Part shown: positions 46,428 to 55,334 of the stretch, one piece after another | How positions within the stretch are numbered: position 1 is the first letter of the stretch | How the letters are laid out: each line of letters starts with the position of its first letter | NCBI RefSeq assembly: GCF_014207425.1 | Contig: NZ_JACHFF010000001.1 | Coordinates: 310,001-374,000 of the forward strand | DNA from: Jeotgalicoccus coquinae | GTDB taxonomy: Bacteria > Bacillota > Bacilli > Staphylococcales > Salinicoccaceae | DNA: 64,000 nucleotides | Direction: 5' to 3' | Made by a program: the position numbers and the translations under genes | Notes under the pieces: model-generated | The model's input: the letters and a program-made list of their open reading frames with translations, nothing else | Database searches by the model: none | What the model was told of the DNA's origin: nothing

Positions 46428-47870
46428 ATGAGCGATGAAAAAAAACATCCGATTGACAGAGAAAAATACAGACGGACAGCACGAAATTTCACGGATAAGA
46501 ATCAATCATCGGAAGAAGCTGAGAATCAGTTTGAATTTACGAGGTCACGTGAGGAACAGCGTGAATTCGATTCGGCTGATGAGACCCGTGATAATATTGA
46601 TGAGCACCATAATGCGGCAGAAACGGACAGTTCACCGGCTGAAGATGAAAAAGATCACCGAAATAGTTCAGGCGGTGGATTTAAGTCATTCTTAATTCCG
46701 CTCCTGGCAGGAATTATCGGAGCACTCCTTGTACTCGGCGCATATATACTGTTTAGTGACAATGATGAAGGTGCCGGAAACGAAGCTGAAGAGACTGGTG
46801 AAGAAACTGCTTCTGAAGCAGAGTCAAACAAGGATTTATCGGAAGTCAAAGAACAGCTTGAAGAAGAGAATGCTGATAAGGTTATTACCGATACAACAGC
46901 AGCGATTCAAAAAGCGAAGCCGGCAGTCGTATCCGTAATTAATATGCAGCGCATCGAGTCAATTATACCGGGAATTAATAATACATCCGACGAAGCGGAA
47001 GAAGCGGGCAGCGGTTCAGGTGTAATTTATAAAACTGAAGGCGACACTGCATATGTCATTACCAATCATCATGTTGTCGAAGGTGCTGAAGAGATTAAAA
47101 TTAATCTTGAAAGCGGAGATTCTGTAGATGCAGAACTTGTCGGTACTGACATTTGGACAGACCTTGCAGTTCTCAGCATTCCGTCAGATGTTGTTGAAAC
47201 GACGATTGAATTCGGCGACAGCAGCAATCTGCTTGTAGGTGAACCGGCAATTGCAATCGGCTCTCCGCTTGGTGAAATATTCTCAGGATCGGTATCCCAG
47301 GGGATTATTTCGGGACTTGACCGTTCCGTACCTGTAGATCTCGACGGAGACGGCTCAACGGACTGGGAAGCGAGCGTTATTCAAACTGACGCAGCAATTA
47401 ACCCGGGGAACTCCGGAGGCGCTCTAATTGACGCTAAAGGGCGTTTAATCGGTATTAACTCTATGAAAATCGGTATTGCATCTGTTGAAGGAATCGGTTT
47501 TGCTATTCCTGTCGATGAAGTGGAGCAGGTTGCAGCCCAGCTTGAAGAAAATGGTGAAGTAACGAGACCATTCCTCGGTATTACACTGCAGGATCTGCTT
47601 ACAGTGGCATCGTCACCTGTGTACGATCAGCTGCAGCTGCCTGAAGATGTTAAAGGCGGCGTTATAATCAGCGGCGTACAGGAGAACTCCCCTGCAGCAC
47701 AGGCTGAACTGCAGGAACTTGATGTTATTACTCATCTGGACGGTGAACCGATAAATAATATGGTTGAACTGAGACAGCACCTCTATTATGCGAAAGCATC
47801 CGGTGAAGAAATGACAATTGATTTTTACCGTAATGGCGAACAGCAGTCAGTTACAGTAGTGCTGGAATAA
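46428..47870 (+). CDS. membrane-anchored HtrA-like serine protease with PDZ domain
   Basis: A 480-residue trypsin-like protease of the HtrA/DegP family. The first 85 residues are a charged cytosolic region, followed by one transmembrane helix (SFLIPLLAGIIGALLVLGAYILF, about 87-109) and an acidic linker. The protease domain has the triad histidine in VITNHHVVEGA, aspartate in TDIWTDLAVLSI and serine in INPGNSGGALI. A C-terminal PDZ domain begins near residue 385 (VKGGVIISGVQENSPAAQAELQELDVITHLDG). It acts outside the membrane in envelope protein quality control. GGAGTG precedes ATG 46428. Confidence 0.93.
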   Translation: MSDEKKHPIDREKYRRTARNFTDKNQSSEEAENQFEFTRSREEQREFDSADETRDNIDEHHNAAETDSSPAEDEKDHRNSSGGGFKSFLIPLLAGIIGALLVLGAYILFSDNDEGAGNEAEETGEETASEAESNKDLSEVKEQLEEENADKVITDTTAAIQKAKPAVVSVINMQRIESIIPGINNTSDEAEEAGSGSGVIYKTEGDTAYVITNHHVVEGAEEIKINLESGDSVDAELVGTDIWTDLAVLSIPSDVVETTIEFGDSSNLLVGEPAIAIGSPLGEIFSGSVSQGIISGLDRSVPVDLDGDGSTDWEASVIQTDAAINPGNSGGALIDAKGRLIGINSMKIGIASVEGIGFAIPVDEVEQVAAQLEENGEVTRPFLGITLQDLLTVASSPVYDQLQLPEDVKGGVIISGVQENSPAAQAELQELDVITHLDGEPINNMVELRQHLYYAKASGEEMTIDFYRNGEQQSVTVVLE

Positions 47871-47879
47871 AAAAAGTAC

Positions 47880-47911
47880 AACGGAATCCCAAAACGGGAT
47901 TCCGTTTTTTT
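47880..47911 (+). terminator. intrinsic terminator after the htrA-like gene
   Basis: AACGGAATCCC-AAAAC-GGGATTCCGTT followed by a T run. Confidence 0.93.
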
Positions 47912-47988
47912 AATCAGTAAAGCTGTTTTTATTGTATAATGTGGCTATAATCTTTTATTAAGCGATTTACGGATTGGGGATAGTCTTT

Positions 47989-49338
47989 TTGAGAAAATTA
48001 AGCCGGTGGTTTACAAATCTGAGCCCGCAGCGCGGCATATTACTGTATTACTTTCTGGCATTGGCTGCAGCGACATTGCTGTTAAGTCTTCCAATTTTTT
48101 ATCAGAGTGACGGTATTCCATTTATTGATACGCTGTTTGTCGCGGCATCTGCGATATCCGTGACCGGATTAAGTACGGTAACAATTGTGGAAACGTTCAA
48201 TATACCGGGATATATACTGCTGATGTTTCTGATGAATCTCGGCGGCATCGGGATTATGGCAGTAGGGACATTGCTGTGGATTTTACTTGGCAGGAAAATC
48301 GGTGTCAGGGAGCGCAGGCAGATAATCGCAGATAATGCACAGTACAAAATGTCCGGGGCAGTGAAGCTTGTACTCGATATTATTACGCTGCTTATTGTTG
48401 TTGAAATTGCAGGTGCAGTAATTTATATTACTTATTTTTATATGCAGTCCGGCAATATTGCCTATGCATTCCTGCACGGAACATTTTTATCTGTTTCGGC
48501 AACGACCAACGGAGGACTCGATCTGTACAGCAATTCACTGACTCATCTTGAAGGAAATTTATTTATTGAAGTGCCGGTAATGTGCCAGATTATTCTCGGG
48601 GCAATCGGTTATCCCGTACTGATTGAGCTTAAGCATTTTTTCAGCAAGCACTCGCCGGGATCCCGTTTTTCACTATTTACAAAAGTAACAGTTTCCACAT
48701 ACGGTATACTGCTTTTTGCCGGTACAGCCTTAATTTTTATGCTGGAGTCGGTTAAGTACTTTGCAGGTAAAAACATTTTTTCATCAGTTATGACGAGTAT
48801 GTTTTTATCTGCGAGTACCAGAAGCGGGGGCATTACGACAGTCGCGGTGGACAGGCTTACGGAAACGACACAGCTGATTATGAGTGTGCTGATGTTTATC
48901 GGTGCCTCGCCGTCCAGTGCAGGCGGAGGAATCCGGACGACAACATTTGCAATACTGATACTGTTCCTGATCTCGTTCTCAAGAGGGCGCCAGCATATTA
49001 ATGTATTCCACAGAAGAATTGCTAAAAAAGATATTGAACGGGCATTTGCAGTGTTTATTCTTGCAGTCGGACTTGTTTTTGCAGGTGTACTCACAGTATT
49101 GATTGCGGACGGTCATCAATTTACACTGACGCAGATAATTTTTGAAGTAACATCAGCGTTCGGTACAACCGGTACATCGACGGGTATTACTGAACAGCTG
49201 TCTACTTTAAGTAAAACAGTAATAATGATCTTTATGTTTATCGGCAGAATAGGGTTTGTGTCATTCCTTCTGTCAATAGCAGGAAGACAGCGCGAACTGA
49301 CTTATAAATATTCTGAAGAACGCCTGATGGTAGGCTAG
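47989..49338 (+). CDS. Ktr/Trk-type potassium uptake membrane subunit
   Basis: A 449-residue TrkH/KtrB-family K+ channel-like subunit with four M1-P-M2 repeats. Each pore loop has the conserved glycine: SVTGLSTV, ATTNGGLDL, STRSGGITTV and FGTTGTSTGI. It needs a cytosolic RCK (KtrA/KtrC) regulator encoded elsewhere. The start is TTG 47989, eight bases after GGGGA; a TTG at 47974 overlaps that site. Its place after htrA resembles the KtrD locus of S. aureus. Confidence 0.9.
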   Translation: MRKLSRWFTNLSPQRGILLYYFLALAAATLLLSLPIFYQSDGIPFIDTLFVAASAISVTGLSTVTIVETFNIPGYILLMFLMNLGGIGIMAVGTLLWILLGRKIGVRERRQIIADNAQYKMSGAVKLVLDIITLLIVVEIAGAVIYITYFYMQSGNIAYAFLHGTFLSVSATTNGGLDLYSNSLTHLEGNLFIEVPVMCQIILGAIGYPVLIELKHFFSKHSPGSRFSLFTKVTVSTYGILLFAGTALIFMLESVKYFAGKNIFSSVMTSMFLSASTRSGGITTVAVDRLTETTQLIMSVLMFIGASPSSAGGGIRTTTFAILILFLISFSRGRQHINVFHRRIAKKDIERAFAVFILAVGLVFAGVLTVLIADGHQFTLTQIIFEVTSAFGTTGTSTGITEQLSTLSKTVIMIFMFIGRIGFVSFLLSIAGRQRELTYKYSEERLMVG

Positions 49339-49360
49339 AATCAGCGGGGGAATGAACAAA

Positions 49361-50218
49361 ATGGTATCTGAATTTTTTAACGTCAAGCTGTATATAACGC
49401 AGCATATGAATGAACGTCTCGGCAGGAAGGAAGGCGTGACATTCGGCAAGATTTCCAGTGCGGTCAACAGTATGAATATGAAAGAATATGAACGGCCGAT
49501 ATTTTGTGACCTCGGCGGTGCGGTCGGAGATTCAGTAAATGTGCGCGGTCCTCAAAATCCGCATATTATGAGTATGAATCATCTGCGCTATAAATTTGCG
49601 ACACTTAATGTAAGTGATCTTAAAAATATTGCGGGCACGAGTAAAGCGATGCGTACATCGTATTTCCCGTGGATCAGCACAAATATAGTACAGAAATTTA
49701 CAAATGAGCCGTTCTACGGCCAGCCATACAGAATTTTTAATATGAATAAAATGAAGCTGGCGGTTGTCGGAGGATACGGCGGACCGGCAGAAGAGAAAAC
49801 CGAACAGATTTCAGCAGTGAATCTGCAGGCGTCATTTAAAAAATGGCTCCGCTATTTGCACAGTAAGGAAAATCCGGACTATGTAATTGTCTTTGTTTCG
49901 GATTTTACAAATGATGATGAAGAAATAGAAAAACTGAAAATCAGTCTTGAAGGTGTAGGTATTGTAATAATCGGTTCAGACTATGAAAAAAATTATGACG
50001 AACAGACATCGCCATTCAGTACAACGCGCGTGCACGGTGAAAAAGTACCGCTGTATCATCATGTTCACAACGGCCGGATTATGGAACTGGATATCAGATT
50101 CAAAACACGGGTGAATACATTTGAGTATCTGGGTCACAGTATGGCTGTAAGAGATAAAGAATTCTCAAAAGTAGCAGAAGACATCGAATATCTGGACCTG
50201 GTGTACAGATACTTGTAA
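49361..50218 (+). CDS. metallophosphoesterase/5'-nucleotidase-like protein lacking metal ligands
   Basis: A protein of about 285 residues. Its outline follows the N-terminal domain of 5'-nucleotidase/CpdB-type phosphoesterases: a YITQHM strand (motif I, normally D-x-H), FCDLGGAVGDSVN (motif II, GD), MSMNHLRYKFATLNVSDL (where active enzymes have MNxLGYDAxTLGNHEF), VIVFVSDF (motif IV, SH) and IVIIGSDYEK (motif V, GHxH). Essentially all metal ligands are replaced, and the C-terminal nucleotidase domain is absent. It is probably a cytosolic binding or structural protein; function unknown. ATG 49361 is ten bases after the GGGGG site; an ATG at 49352 is too close. Confidence 0.55.
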   Translation: MVSEFFNVKLYITQHMNERLGRKEGVTFGKISSAVNSMNMKEYERPIFCDLGGAVGDSVNVRGPQNPHIMSMNHLRYKFATLNVSDLKNIAGTSKAMRTSYFPWISTNIVQKFTNEPFYGQPYRIFNMNKMKLAVVGGYGGPAEEKTEQISAVNLQASFKKWLRYLHSKENPDYVIVFVSDFTNDDEEIEKLKISLEGVGIVIIGSDYEKNYDEQTSPFSTTRVHGEKVPLYHHVHNGRIMELDIRFKTRVNTFEYLGHSMAVRDKEFSKVAEDIEYLDLVYRYL

Positions 50219-50227
50219 TCAAGAACA

Positions 50228-50258
50228 CAAAAAACCATCTGCAGCTGCAGATGGTTTT
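50228..50258. terminator. bidirectional terminator between the phosphatase-like and LCP genes
   Basis: AAAACCATCTGCAG and CTGCAGATGGTTTT form a perfect palindromic stem with A/T runs on both sides. Confidence 0.92.
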
Positions 50259-50268
50259 CTATGTTAGT

Positions 50269-51348
50269 CTATTCTATTCCGAAGCCGTCACCGTACTGAT
50301 TTTCGGCACCTTCTTCAGTAAAGGCAGGCGGATTATCGAGTGTAAAGTTCTCAAGTAAATCCTGGCTGACTTCCTGAACCGGCTGAACCTGCTCACCAAG
50401 TCTGATGCTGATCAGATCATCTGCTGCCGACGGGTCAAGTCCAAGTATTCCGCGAATCGTATTGGACAGTGCAAACAGATGCTCCTGGTCCGGTGATGCG
50501 TAATATACGCCGTTTGACTGTGCAGAGAATCCTGTACCCTGCAGTTGTGATGATTCAAATACTACATCATTAAACAGATAGTATGATGCGAGTGAGCGGA
50601 TATCGCCTGTCGCAAAGTTGTGGCTCGTATTGCTCGTAAATATTTTGATTAAATCATCAACCTGGGACAATGTGCTGAATGACTGCGCCTGTTTGAATAC
50701 CGCTTCAATCAGATCCATCTGACGGACGCCGCGTCCTAAGTCAGAGTCAATGCTGCGGTTACGTATAACTGCGAGTGCCTGTTCGCCGCTTAAGTGCTGA
50801 ACTCCCGGCTGCAGGCCGTTCATTTCGTAAGGAACGTCGAATTCCACACCGCCGATAGCATCAACAATTTCGACAACTGCGTTCATATCAACGCGGACGA
50901 AATGGTCGACCGGTACATTTAAGAGTGACTCGACGGCAGTCATTGCACCGACCGGTCCGTTAAATGCATGAGCATGGTTAATCTTGTCGAAGTAATTCAT
51001 CGATTCGATGTATGCAAGTGTATCACGCGGAATGCTGACCATTTTAACATCGTCATTATTGCGGTCAAATGTCGCTAAAATCATCGTATCCGAACGGAAG
51101 TGATCTGCGTTAATCTGGCCGTCCTGTGTTCTTTCAGCATCGGCATCAATACCGAGAATCAGCACTGTAAAGCTGTCGTTCGATGCATCGACATCGTCGA
51201 CACGGAGCTCCGAACGTTCGCGGTCAATTTCTTCATACGAGTTCGAGACCCCGCTGTTAAAAGCATTAAACAGATAAAGAATATAGATGACAGCTGCAAG
51301 AAGCACGACACCTAAAATGATAAAGATGGTCCATAGAATTTTTTTCAT
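50269..51348 (-). CDS. LytR-CpsA-Psr (LCP) family wall polymer ligase
   Basis: A 359-residue protein with one N-terminal transmembrane helix (about residues 4-28) and an extracellular LCP domain: LILGIDADAE, HFRSDTMILATFDRNNDDVKMVSIPRDT and KINHAHAFNGPVGAMTAVESLL, with conserved arginines and aspartates binding the lipid pyrophosphate, then AIGGVEFDVPYEMNG, HLSGEQALAVIRNR and RGVRQMDLI. LCP enzymes transfer teichoic acid or capsule from the lipid carrier to peptidoglycan. The start is ATG 51348; the ORF continues ten codons to a TTG without a ribosome site. Confidence 0.92.
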   Translation of the reverse strand: MKKILWTIFIILGVVLLAAVIYILYLFNAFNSGVSNSYEEIDRERSELRVDDVDASNDSFTVLILGIDADAERTQDGQINADHFRSDTMILATFDRNNDDVKMVSIPRDTLAYIESMNYFDKINHAHAFNGPVGAMTAVESLLNVPVDHFVRVDMNAVVEIVDAIGGVEFDVPYEMNGLQPGVQHLSGEQALAVIRNRSIDSDLGRGVRQMDLIEAVFKQAQSFSTLSQVDDLIKIFTSNTSHNFATGDIRSLASYYLFNDVVFESSQLQGTGFSAQSNGVYYASPDQEHLFALSNTIRGILGLDPSAADDLISIRLGEQVQPVQEVSQDLLENFTLDNPPAFTEEGAENQYGDGFGIE

Positions 51349-51428
51349 TTTAATAACCCACTTTGGAATTTTTTTCAATGTTAATGTAAATATATATTTA
51401 ATGCACAGCGGTTGTCAATTAATCGTAT

Positions 51429-51459
51429 AAAAAAAGACAAATGGCTGATACCATTTGTC
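51429..51459 (-). terminator. intrinsic terminator after the DUF2187 gene
   Basis: GACAAATGG-TATCAG-CCATTTGTC on the minus strand followed by a U run. Confidence 0.9.
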
Positions 51460-51470
51460 CAGTTTAAATA

Positions 51471-51683
51471 TTAGTCTGTGGAGTCATCAATAATTTTGTA
51501 TCTTTTATGATTAACTACAGTTTTTTCGAACATTTCATGCTCGTCAAAATTATCATTAATAGTAAGGTCGACAATTACCGAGTTATCATTAATTTTTTCT
51601 ACTTTGCCAATCATGTCGTCGAATGAAACAATGTTGCCCACTTTAACGTCTAACTCTTCTTTTTCTTTCTTCTTTGCGTCCAT
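51471..51683 (-). CDS. DUF2187 (YkvS-like) small protein
   Basis: A 70-residue, probably cytosolic protein with the KVGNIVSFDDMIGKVEKINDNSVIVDLTI and KTVVNHKRYKII pattern of the DUF2187 family, which resembles a KOW/SH3-like barrel; function unknown. ATG 51683 follows GGAGG; the longer ORF upstream has no support. Confidence 0.8.
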   Translation of the reverse strand: MDAKKKEKEELDVKVGNIVSFDDMIGKVEKINDNSVIVDLTINDNFDEHEMFEKTVVNHKRYKIIDDSTD

Positions 51684-51758
51684 GTAAATTCCTCCACTAC
51701 AAATAGCGATAATGTCTGACATTATACTATAAATACAGAAAAATACAAGCATCAGGGC

Positions 51759-52226
51759 TTACGGTGTGAATGACCCGCGGAGTTTATCGCGCGCACTTTT
51801 ACGGATATTTTTTACTGTGGACGGGCTGACTTTGAGCAGGGGTGCAATTTCTGTAAGGGAATAACCTGATGCAGTCAGTGTAAACCACCGGTATTCACGT
51901 TCATTCAGTACTTTCACAGCCGTATTTTCAAGATTGTATGAGTCATCGGAAGAAGTATTACTCAGACTCTCATTTTTTACAAGACTGTTTCTTTCCTGAT
52001 AACGTGATACCCTGCGTATTTCATCAATAAGACGCTGACGGATTAACGTATAGACAAACTGGGACTCACTGCATAATGTTTTAGCAGGATCAAATTTATT
52101 CACGGCTTCATAAACTGCGATGCGTCCAACCTGCATGTACTCATCTTTGTCATATAAAATATTCAGCTGCTGCACAATGCTGTGAATCATCGGTTCGTAG
52201 GATATAATTTTATCGTTTGCTGTCAT
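51759..52226 (-). CDS. SigS-like alternative sigma factor
   Basis: A 155-residue sigma-70 family protein. Region 2 covers about residues 10-75 (YDKDEYMQVGRIAVYEAVNKFDP, FVYTLIRQRLIDEIRRVSRYQ), and region 4 covers about 105-150 with the helix-turn-helix LTEIAPLLKVSPSTVKNIRKSARDKL. Length and architecture resemble SigS of S. aureus (DEYxQ, LNERE-x-W, STVKxIRKS), an ECF-type factor linked to stress; similarity to SigH cannot be excluded. It is divergent from comK across a 218-base region. Confidence 0.8.
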   Translation of the reverse strand: MTANDKIISYEPMIHSIVQQLNILYDKDEYMQVGRIAVYEAVNKFDPAKTLCSESQFVYTLIRQRLIDEIRRVSRYQERNSLVKNESLSNTSSDDSYNLENTAVKVLNEREYRWFTLTASGYSLTEIAPLLKVSPSTVKNIRKSARDKLRGSFTP

Positions 52227-52444
52227 TTAAGCAGTCCTTAAAATGAATCGATTCATATCATGTATTTCCGGATAACAGTAATATATGAAAGATTAAGCAC
52301 AGAATAAAACAGCTGAAACGGTAAAATACATCATTAATTACAACTTAAACACTATTTTTGTTAACAATAGTTAAAATTATATTAAATAAGTTAACTTAAG
52401 GTTATAATATGAATACTTAATTAATTTGATGATGGGGTGAGAAT
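52227..52444. promoter_or_regulatory. divergent sigS-like/comK control region
   Basis: AT-rich. ACTATT (52351-52356) and AATAGT (52366-52371) flank a TTGTTAACAA palindrome. Two imperfect ComK AT-box-like elements lie at 52346-52358 (TAAA-N5-TTTT) and 52373-52385 (AAAA-N5-TTAA). The comK -10 is probably TATAAT (52403-52408) with a poor -35 (TATTAA), as expected for an activator-dependent promoter. Confidence 0.5.
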
Positions 52445-52933
52445 ATGCTGACTGTCCCTGAGCTGACTCCGCAGGTACTTTATATTGAACCGGTTGTACA
52501 TCCGGAGTACTTATGCCGTGCCGTTCATACTGATGGTGTAATATACTGTAGAAAGACATCCGAACGATGGATTGATGAAACGCTGGTTTACTTTTATTCG
52601 AGCAGTATTAAAGTAAGGCGTCAAAACGTTAAGCTGATACATAATATACATAAGCTGCAGCCGATTATTATCGATGAGAAATATCAATTTGTATTCTTTC
52701 CGCTTGAAAGCTGTAAATATAAAAATCCGTTTTTTGTCAATCTGCGCCAGCTGATCGATTTTAAGCTGGTGGACGGCAAACTGATTATTATATTTATAGA
52801 CGGACGGGAAGTGGAAACGGATTTTGATTACCAATTTTCCAGGAAACAGTACGAGAAGACCTTATTTATACTGGACAGAACGGTAAAGCATCAAAATGCA
52901 TTGAGAAAGTACTACAGCGACAGGGAGGGATAA
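52445..52933 (+). CDS. comK: ComK-like competence transcription factor
   Basis: A 162-residue ComK family protein, the activator of DNA-uptake genes in Bacillus and staphylococci. It shows the family outline: VIYCRKTSERWIDETLVYFYSSSIKVRRQNVKLIHNIHKLQPIIIDEKYQFVFFPLES, then FFVNLRQLIDFKL. It is shorter than the roughly 190-residue proteins of S. aureus and B. subtilis, mostly at the C-terminus. GGGGTGAG precedes the ATG. MecA, which targets ComK to ClpCP in Bacillus, is encoded at 24.5 kb. Two uncharacterised genes follow without gaps, forming a likely operon. Confidence 0.85.
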   Translation: MLTVPELTPQVLYIEPVVHPEYLCRAVHTDGVIYCRKTSERWIDETLVYFYSSSIKVRRQNVKLIHNIHKLQPIIIDEKYQFVFFPLESCKYKNPFFVNLRQLIDFKLVDGKLIIIFIDGREVETDFDYQFSRKQYEKTLFILDRTVKHQNALRKYYSDREG

Positions 52934-52935
52934 TA

Positions 52936-54459
52936 ATGGCGATACTTACAGCCGGCGGAATATATAAAAATAAAGAAGACGTGCTGACCGGCGGCCATTT
53001 GATATCCGCTCTTACAGCGCAGCATACATATGATGAAGTATATATTCATACGAATTTCAGCTCGGAAGAAACAGCGTTGACTTCCAAATTGAAGGAGTCA
53101 CTCAGGAAAAAAGGAGTGAATCACCGAAGCGGACAATCGGTCTCAGCACCGTATGGCGTAATTTGTGATGAAACATTTACAGGGAACTCAAACATTTACG
53201 ATACATTTCATCAGAAAGAAAAATATTTAAAGAAAATTGATAAAGTGATTATAACGACCGACATCGGCGAACGGGACTTCAGATATATTTTAAACTTTGC
53301 ACGGAGAAACAAACTGACAACACTCGTATTTACTTGCGGTGAATACATTCCTCAGCATATTGCTGAAGAAAATCTCATAATACTGGAAAACAGCGGTATT
53401 CCGAATTACCACGCGTATATTAATGAAATTAAAAGAATACTGGTTGAACGGGAGTTTATCAGCATTACAGAGGTCAAAGACAGGGAAATACCTGAAACGG
53501 GCGCACAGCGGTCCGGCAGAACAGTCATACAGCTGCTTTTGCTTGCTGCAGTAATATTACTGCTGTTTACAGGCGGATTTAAGCTGCTGGAGTATATCAG
53601 CAGCGACAGAGCAACTTTTGAAGCGGATATCGACTGGGCACAGGAAGTGGAGCATAATGACTGTGACACAGTGGAAACATGTGCAGTACTTGGTGATGAA
53701 TATTTGAAAGAATTGAAAACGTATGTTGATTTGCAAGACGAGCCGCATATCTTTTTTGAGAACAGAACACGGACAACTTTCATTAATTATGAAATAAATA
53801 AATTTGAGATTGCCGCCAGCGAGCAGGAAAATCCGCTGCCGTTCGGTAAAGAAGAAACGTTCACAGCAATATGGGATGTGTTTCAGTATGTCTTTCCGCA
53901 CCGTTATTTAGAAGAAATTGATGAATACCGTCTGTTTTCTGACGGTGAGGGAAATACATCTGCCTACGTATCAATTCAAAGAGAAGGCACAGTGCTTGCG
54001 ATGGATGTGCGTGACAATACACATAAAGCAACACAGTATCGTAATCTGATACATGAATTCGGACATATCTATTCACTTCCCATTGAGGATTTTGATGAAT
54101 CATGCGACAGTACGGATATTTCATGTGCGAAAAAAGACACGATTATTGATAATCACAGGGAACGTTTCTGGTCGCAGTATGACGAGAACTGGCATGAAAA
54201 TTCCGAAAAGAGCAGGTTTCAGCTGAAAGGATTTTATAATAATAATGTGACGGATTTTTACGTGCCGTATCAAGCAACTAATGTCAAAGAAGATTATGCG
54301 ATAACATTTATGAAGTTTATTACAGAAAAAATTCCTGCAAACAGTTCTCAACTGCGCGATGTTAAAGTACAATCAATGTATGAAGACGCTGAACTCGTTG
54401 CGTTGAGAGTGGACATCTTAAAATCATTTGTTCAGTTTGAGAAGGAGAGAGCAACTTGA
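52936..54459 (+). CDS. membrane protein: N-terminal Rossmann/ribokinase-like domain fused to an extracellular zinc peptidase-like domain
   Basis: A 507-residue protein I cannot name. Residues 1-180 form a cytosolic alpha/beta domain; ALTAQHTYDEVYIHTNFSSEE, KKGVNHRSG and KVIITTDIGERDFRYILNFARRNKLTTLVFTC follow the pattern of a degenerate PfkB/ribokinase fold, which is my inference. One transmembrane helix spans about 196-217. The extracellular part contains IHEFGHIYS (HExxH, His373-His377) and, downstream, VKEDYAITFMKF, a plausible third-ligand helix of gluzincins. Cysteines at 243, 249, 390 and 397 could form disulfides. It starts two bases after comK and overlaps the next gene by four bases. 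Confidence 0.6.
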   Translation: MAILTAGGIYKNKEDVLTGGHLISALTAQHTYDEVYIHTNFSSEETALTSKLKESLRKKGVNHRSGQSVSAPYGVICDETFTGNSNIYDTFHQKEKYLKKIDKVIITTDIGERDFRYILNFARRNKLTTLVFTCGEYIPQHIAEENLIILENSGIPNYHAYINEIKRILVEREFISITEVKDREIPETGAQRSGRTVIQLLLLAAVILLLFTGGFKLLEYISSDRATFEADIDWAQEVEHNDCDTVETCAVLGDEYLKELKTYVDLQDEPHIFFENRTRTTFINYEINKFEIAASEQENPLPFGKEETFTAIWDVFQYVFPHRYLEEIDEYRLFSDGEGNTSAYVSIQREGTVLAMDVRDNTHKATQYRNLIHEFGHIYSLPIEDFDESCDSTDISCAKKDTIIDNHRERFWSQYDENWHENSEKSRFQLKGFYNNNVTDFYVPYQATNVKEDYAITFMKFITEKIPANSSQLRDVKVQSMYEDAELVALRVDILKSFVQFEKERAT

Positions 54460-55262
54460 AGCTAAAAGTTAAAGTGAGAGATTACGAAAGCGGGATATCA
54501 ATTACGAAAATAGATGTGCCTGCTGAATCAACAGTCGATCTGCTGCTTGGAAAACTGGTGCAGGAAGACCTGCTGTTTGATTCATACTTACCCAACATTA
54601 AAACAATGGGATATACATATGGGGAATTTCATAGATTAAAAACATCCAGCCTGTTTCACGGTAAGGAAAAAGCAGTGCTGACTTCTAATAAAGTTGAAAT
54701 TACAATCACTCAAAAAAAATCGACAGAAGGACATAAAGCAGGGCAGCTGCTGCTCGATTACTCGCAGCTCGTCAACGTAGTGGATAAATTCAAAGAACTT
54801 GAAGGAGATTCGAACGTTGAATACGGAACAGTATTTTTTGTACAGCAGGAAAAACATCAGTATTTAATCAGATATGAAGAACACGGTTTTGAACTGTATC
54901 ACTTTAAACTGCAGTATGACAACGCATTTAAAGACGAAGACAGATTCCCGTTCCTGATACTGGAGTTAAAAACTAAACAAGAACTGACACCAAGTGAACT
55001 GAAATGGATACGGACAATAATGTTCCCTTCGAAAGAACGTAAAAATCCGATTATTCATCTGGAAGTATCCAAACTGAATCAGGATATCATCGATGAACTG
55101 ACAACACTCGTACATAGAATTATGGTCATCATCGGTAAATTCCAGGTAAGCAAAACATCACTGGAATCAGACGGCAAACTGCCGTCTTACGTTCAGCTGG
55201 ATGAGAAAAATTCAATTGGGTTTGTGGAAATTGAGCAGCTGAAGCGGATAGTGGAAGCGTAA
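54456..55262 (+). CDS. uncharacterised cytosolic protein coupled to the zincin fusion
   Basis: A 268-residue protein I do not recognise. It has no signal peptide or transmembrane segment, mixed charge and an even alternation of strands and helices. Residues 1-90 (MKLKVKVRDYESGISITKIDVPAESTVDLLLGKL) look like a ubiquitin-like or beta-grasp module. The rest resembles no family I know. The start is TTG 54456 inside the stop of the previous gene (TTGA overlap) with AAGGAGAG upstream, so it is translationally coupled and likely functions with it. Confidence 0.6.
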   Translation: MKLKVKVRDYESGISITKIDVPAESTVDLLLGKLVQEDLLFDSYLPNIKTMGYTYGEFHRLKTSSLFHGKEKAVLTSNKVEITITQKKSTEGHKAGQLLLDYSQLVNVVDKFKELEGDSNVEYGTVFFVQQEKHQYLIRYEEHGFELYHFKLQYDNAFKDEDRFPFLILELKTKQELTPSELKWIRTIMFPSKERKNPIIHLEVSKLNQDIIDELTTLVHRIMVIIGKFQVSKTSLESDGKLPSYVQLDEKNSIGFVEIEQLKRIVEA

Positions 55263-55334
55263 GACAAGATATTTTAAATATGCTATCATTAAAATCTTGT
55301 AAAAATATTAAATTTAGAAAGTAGTACTGATAAA

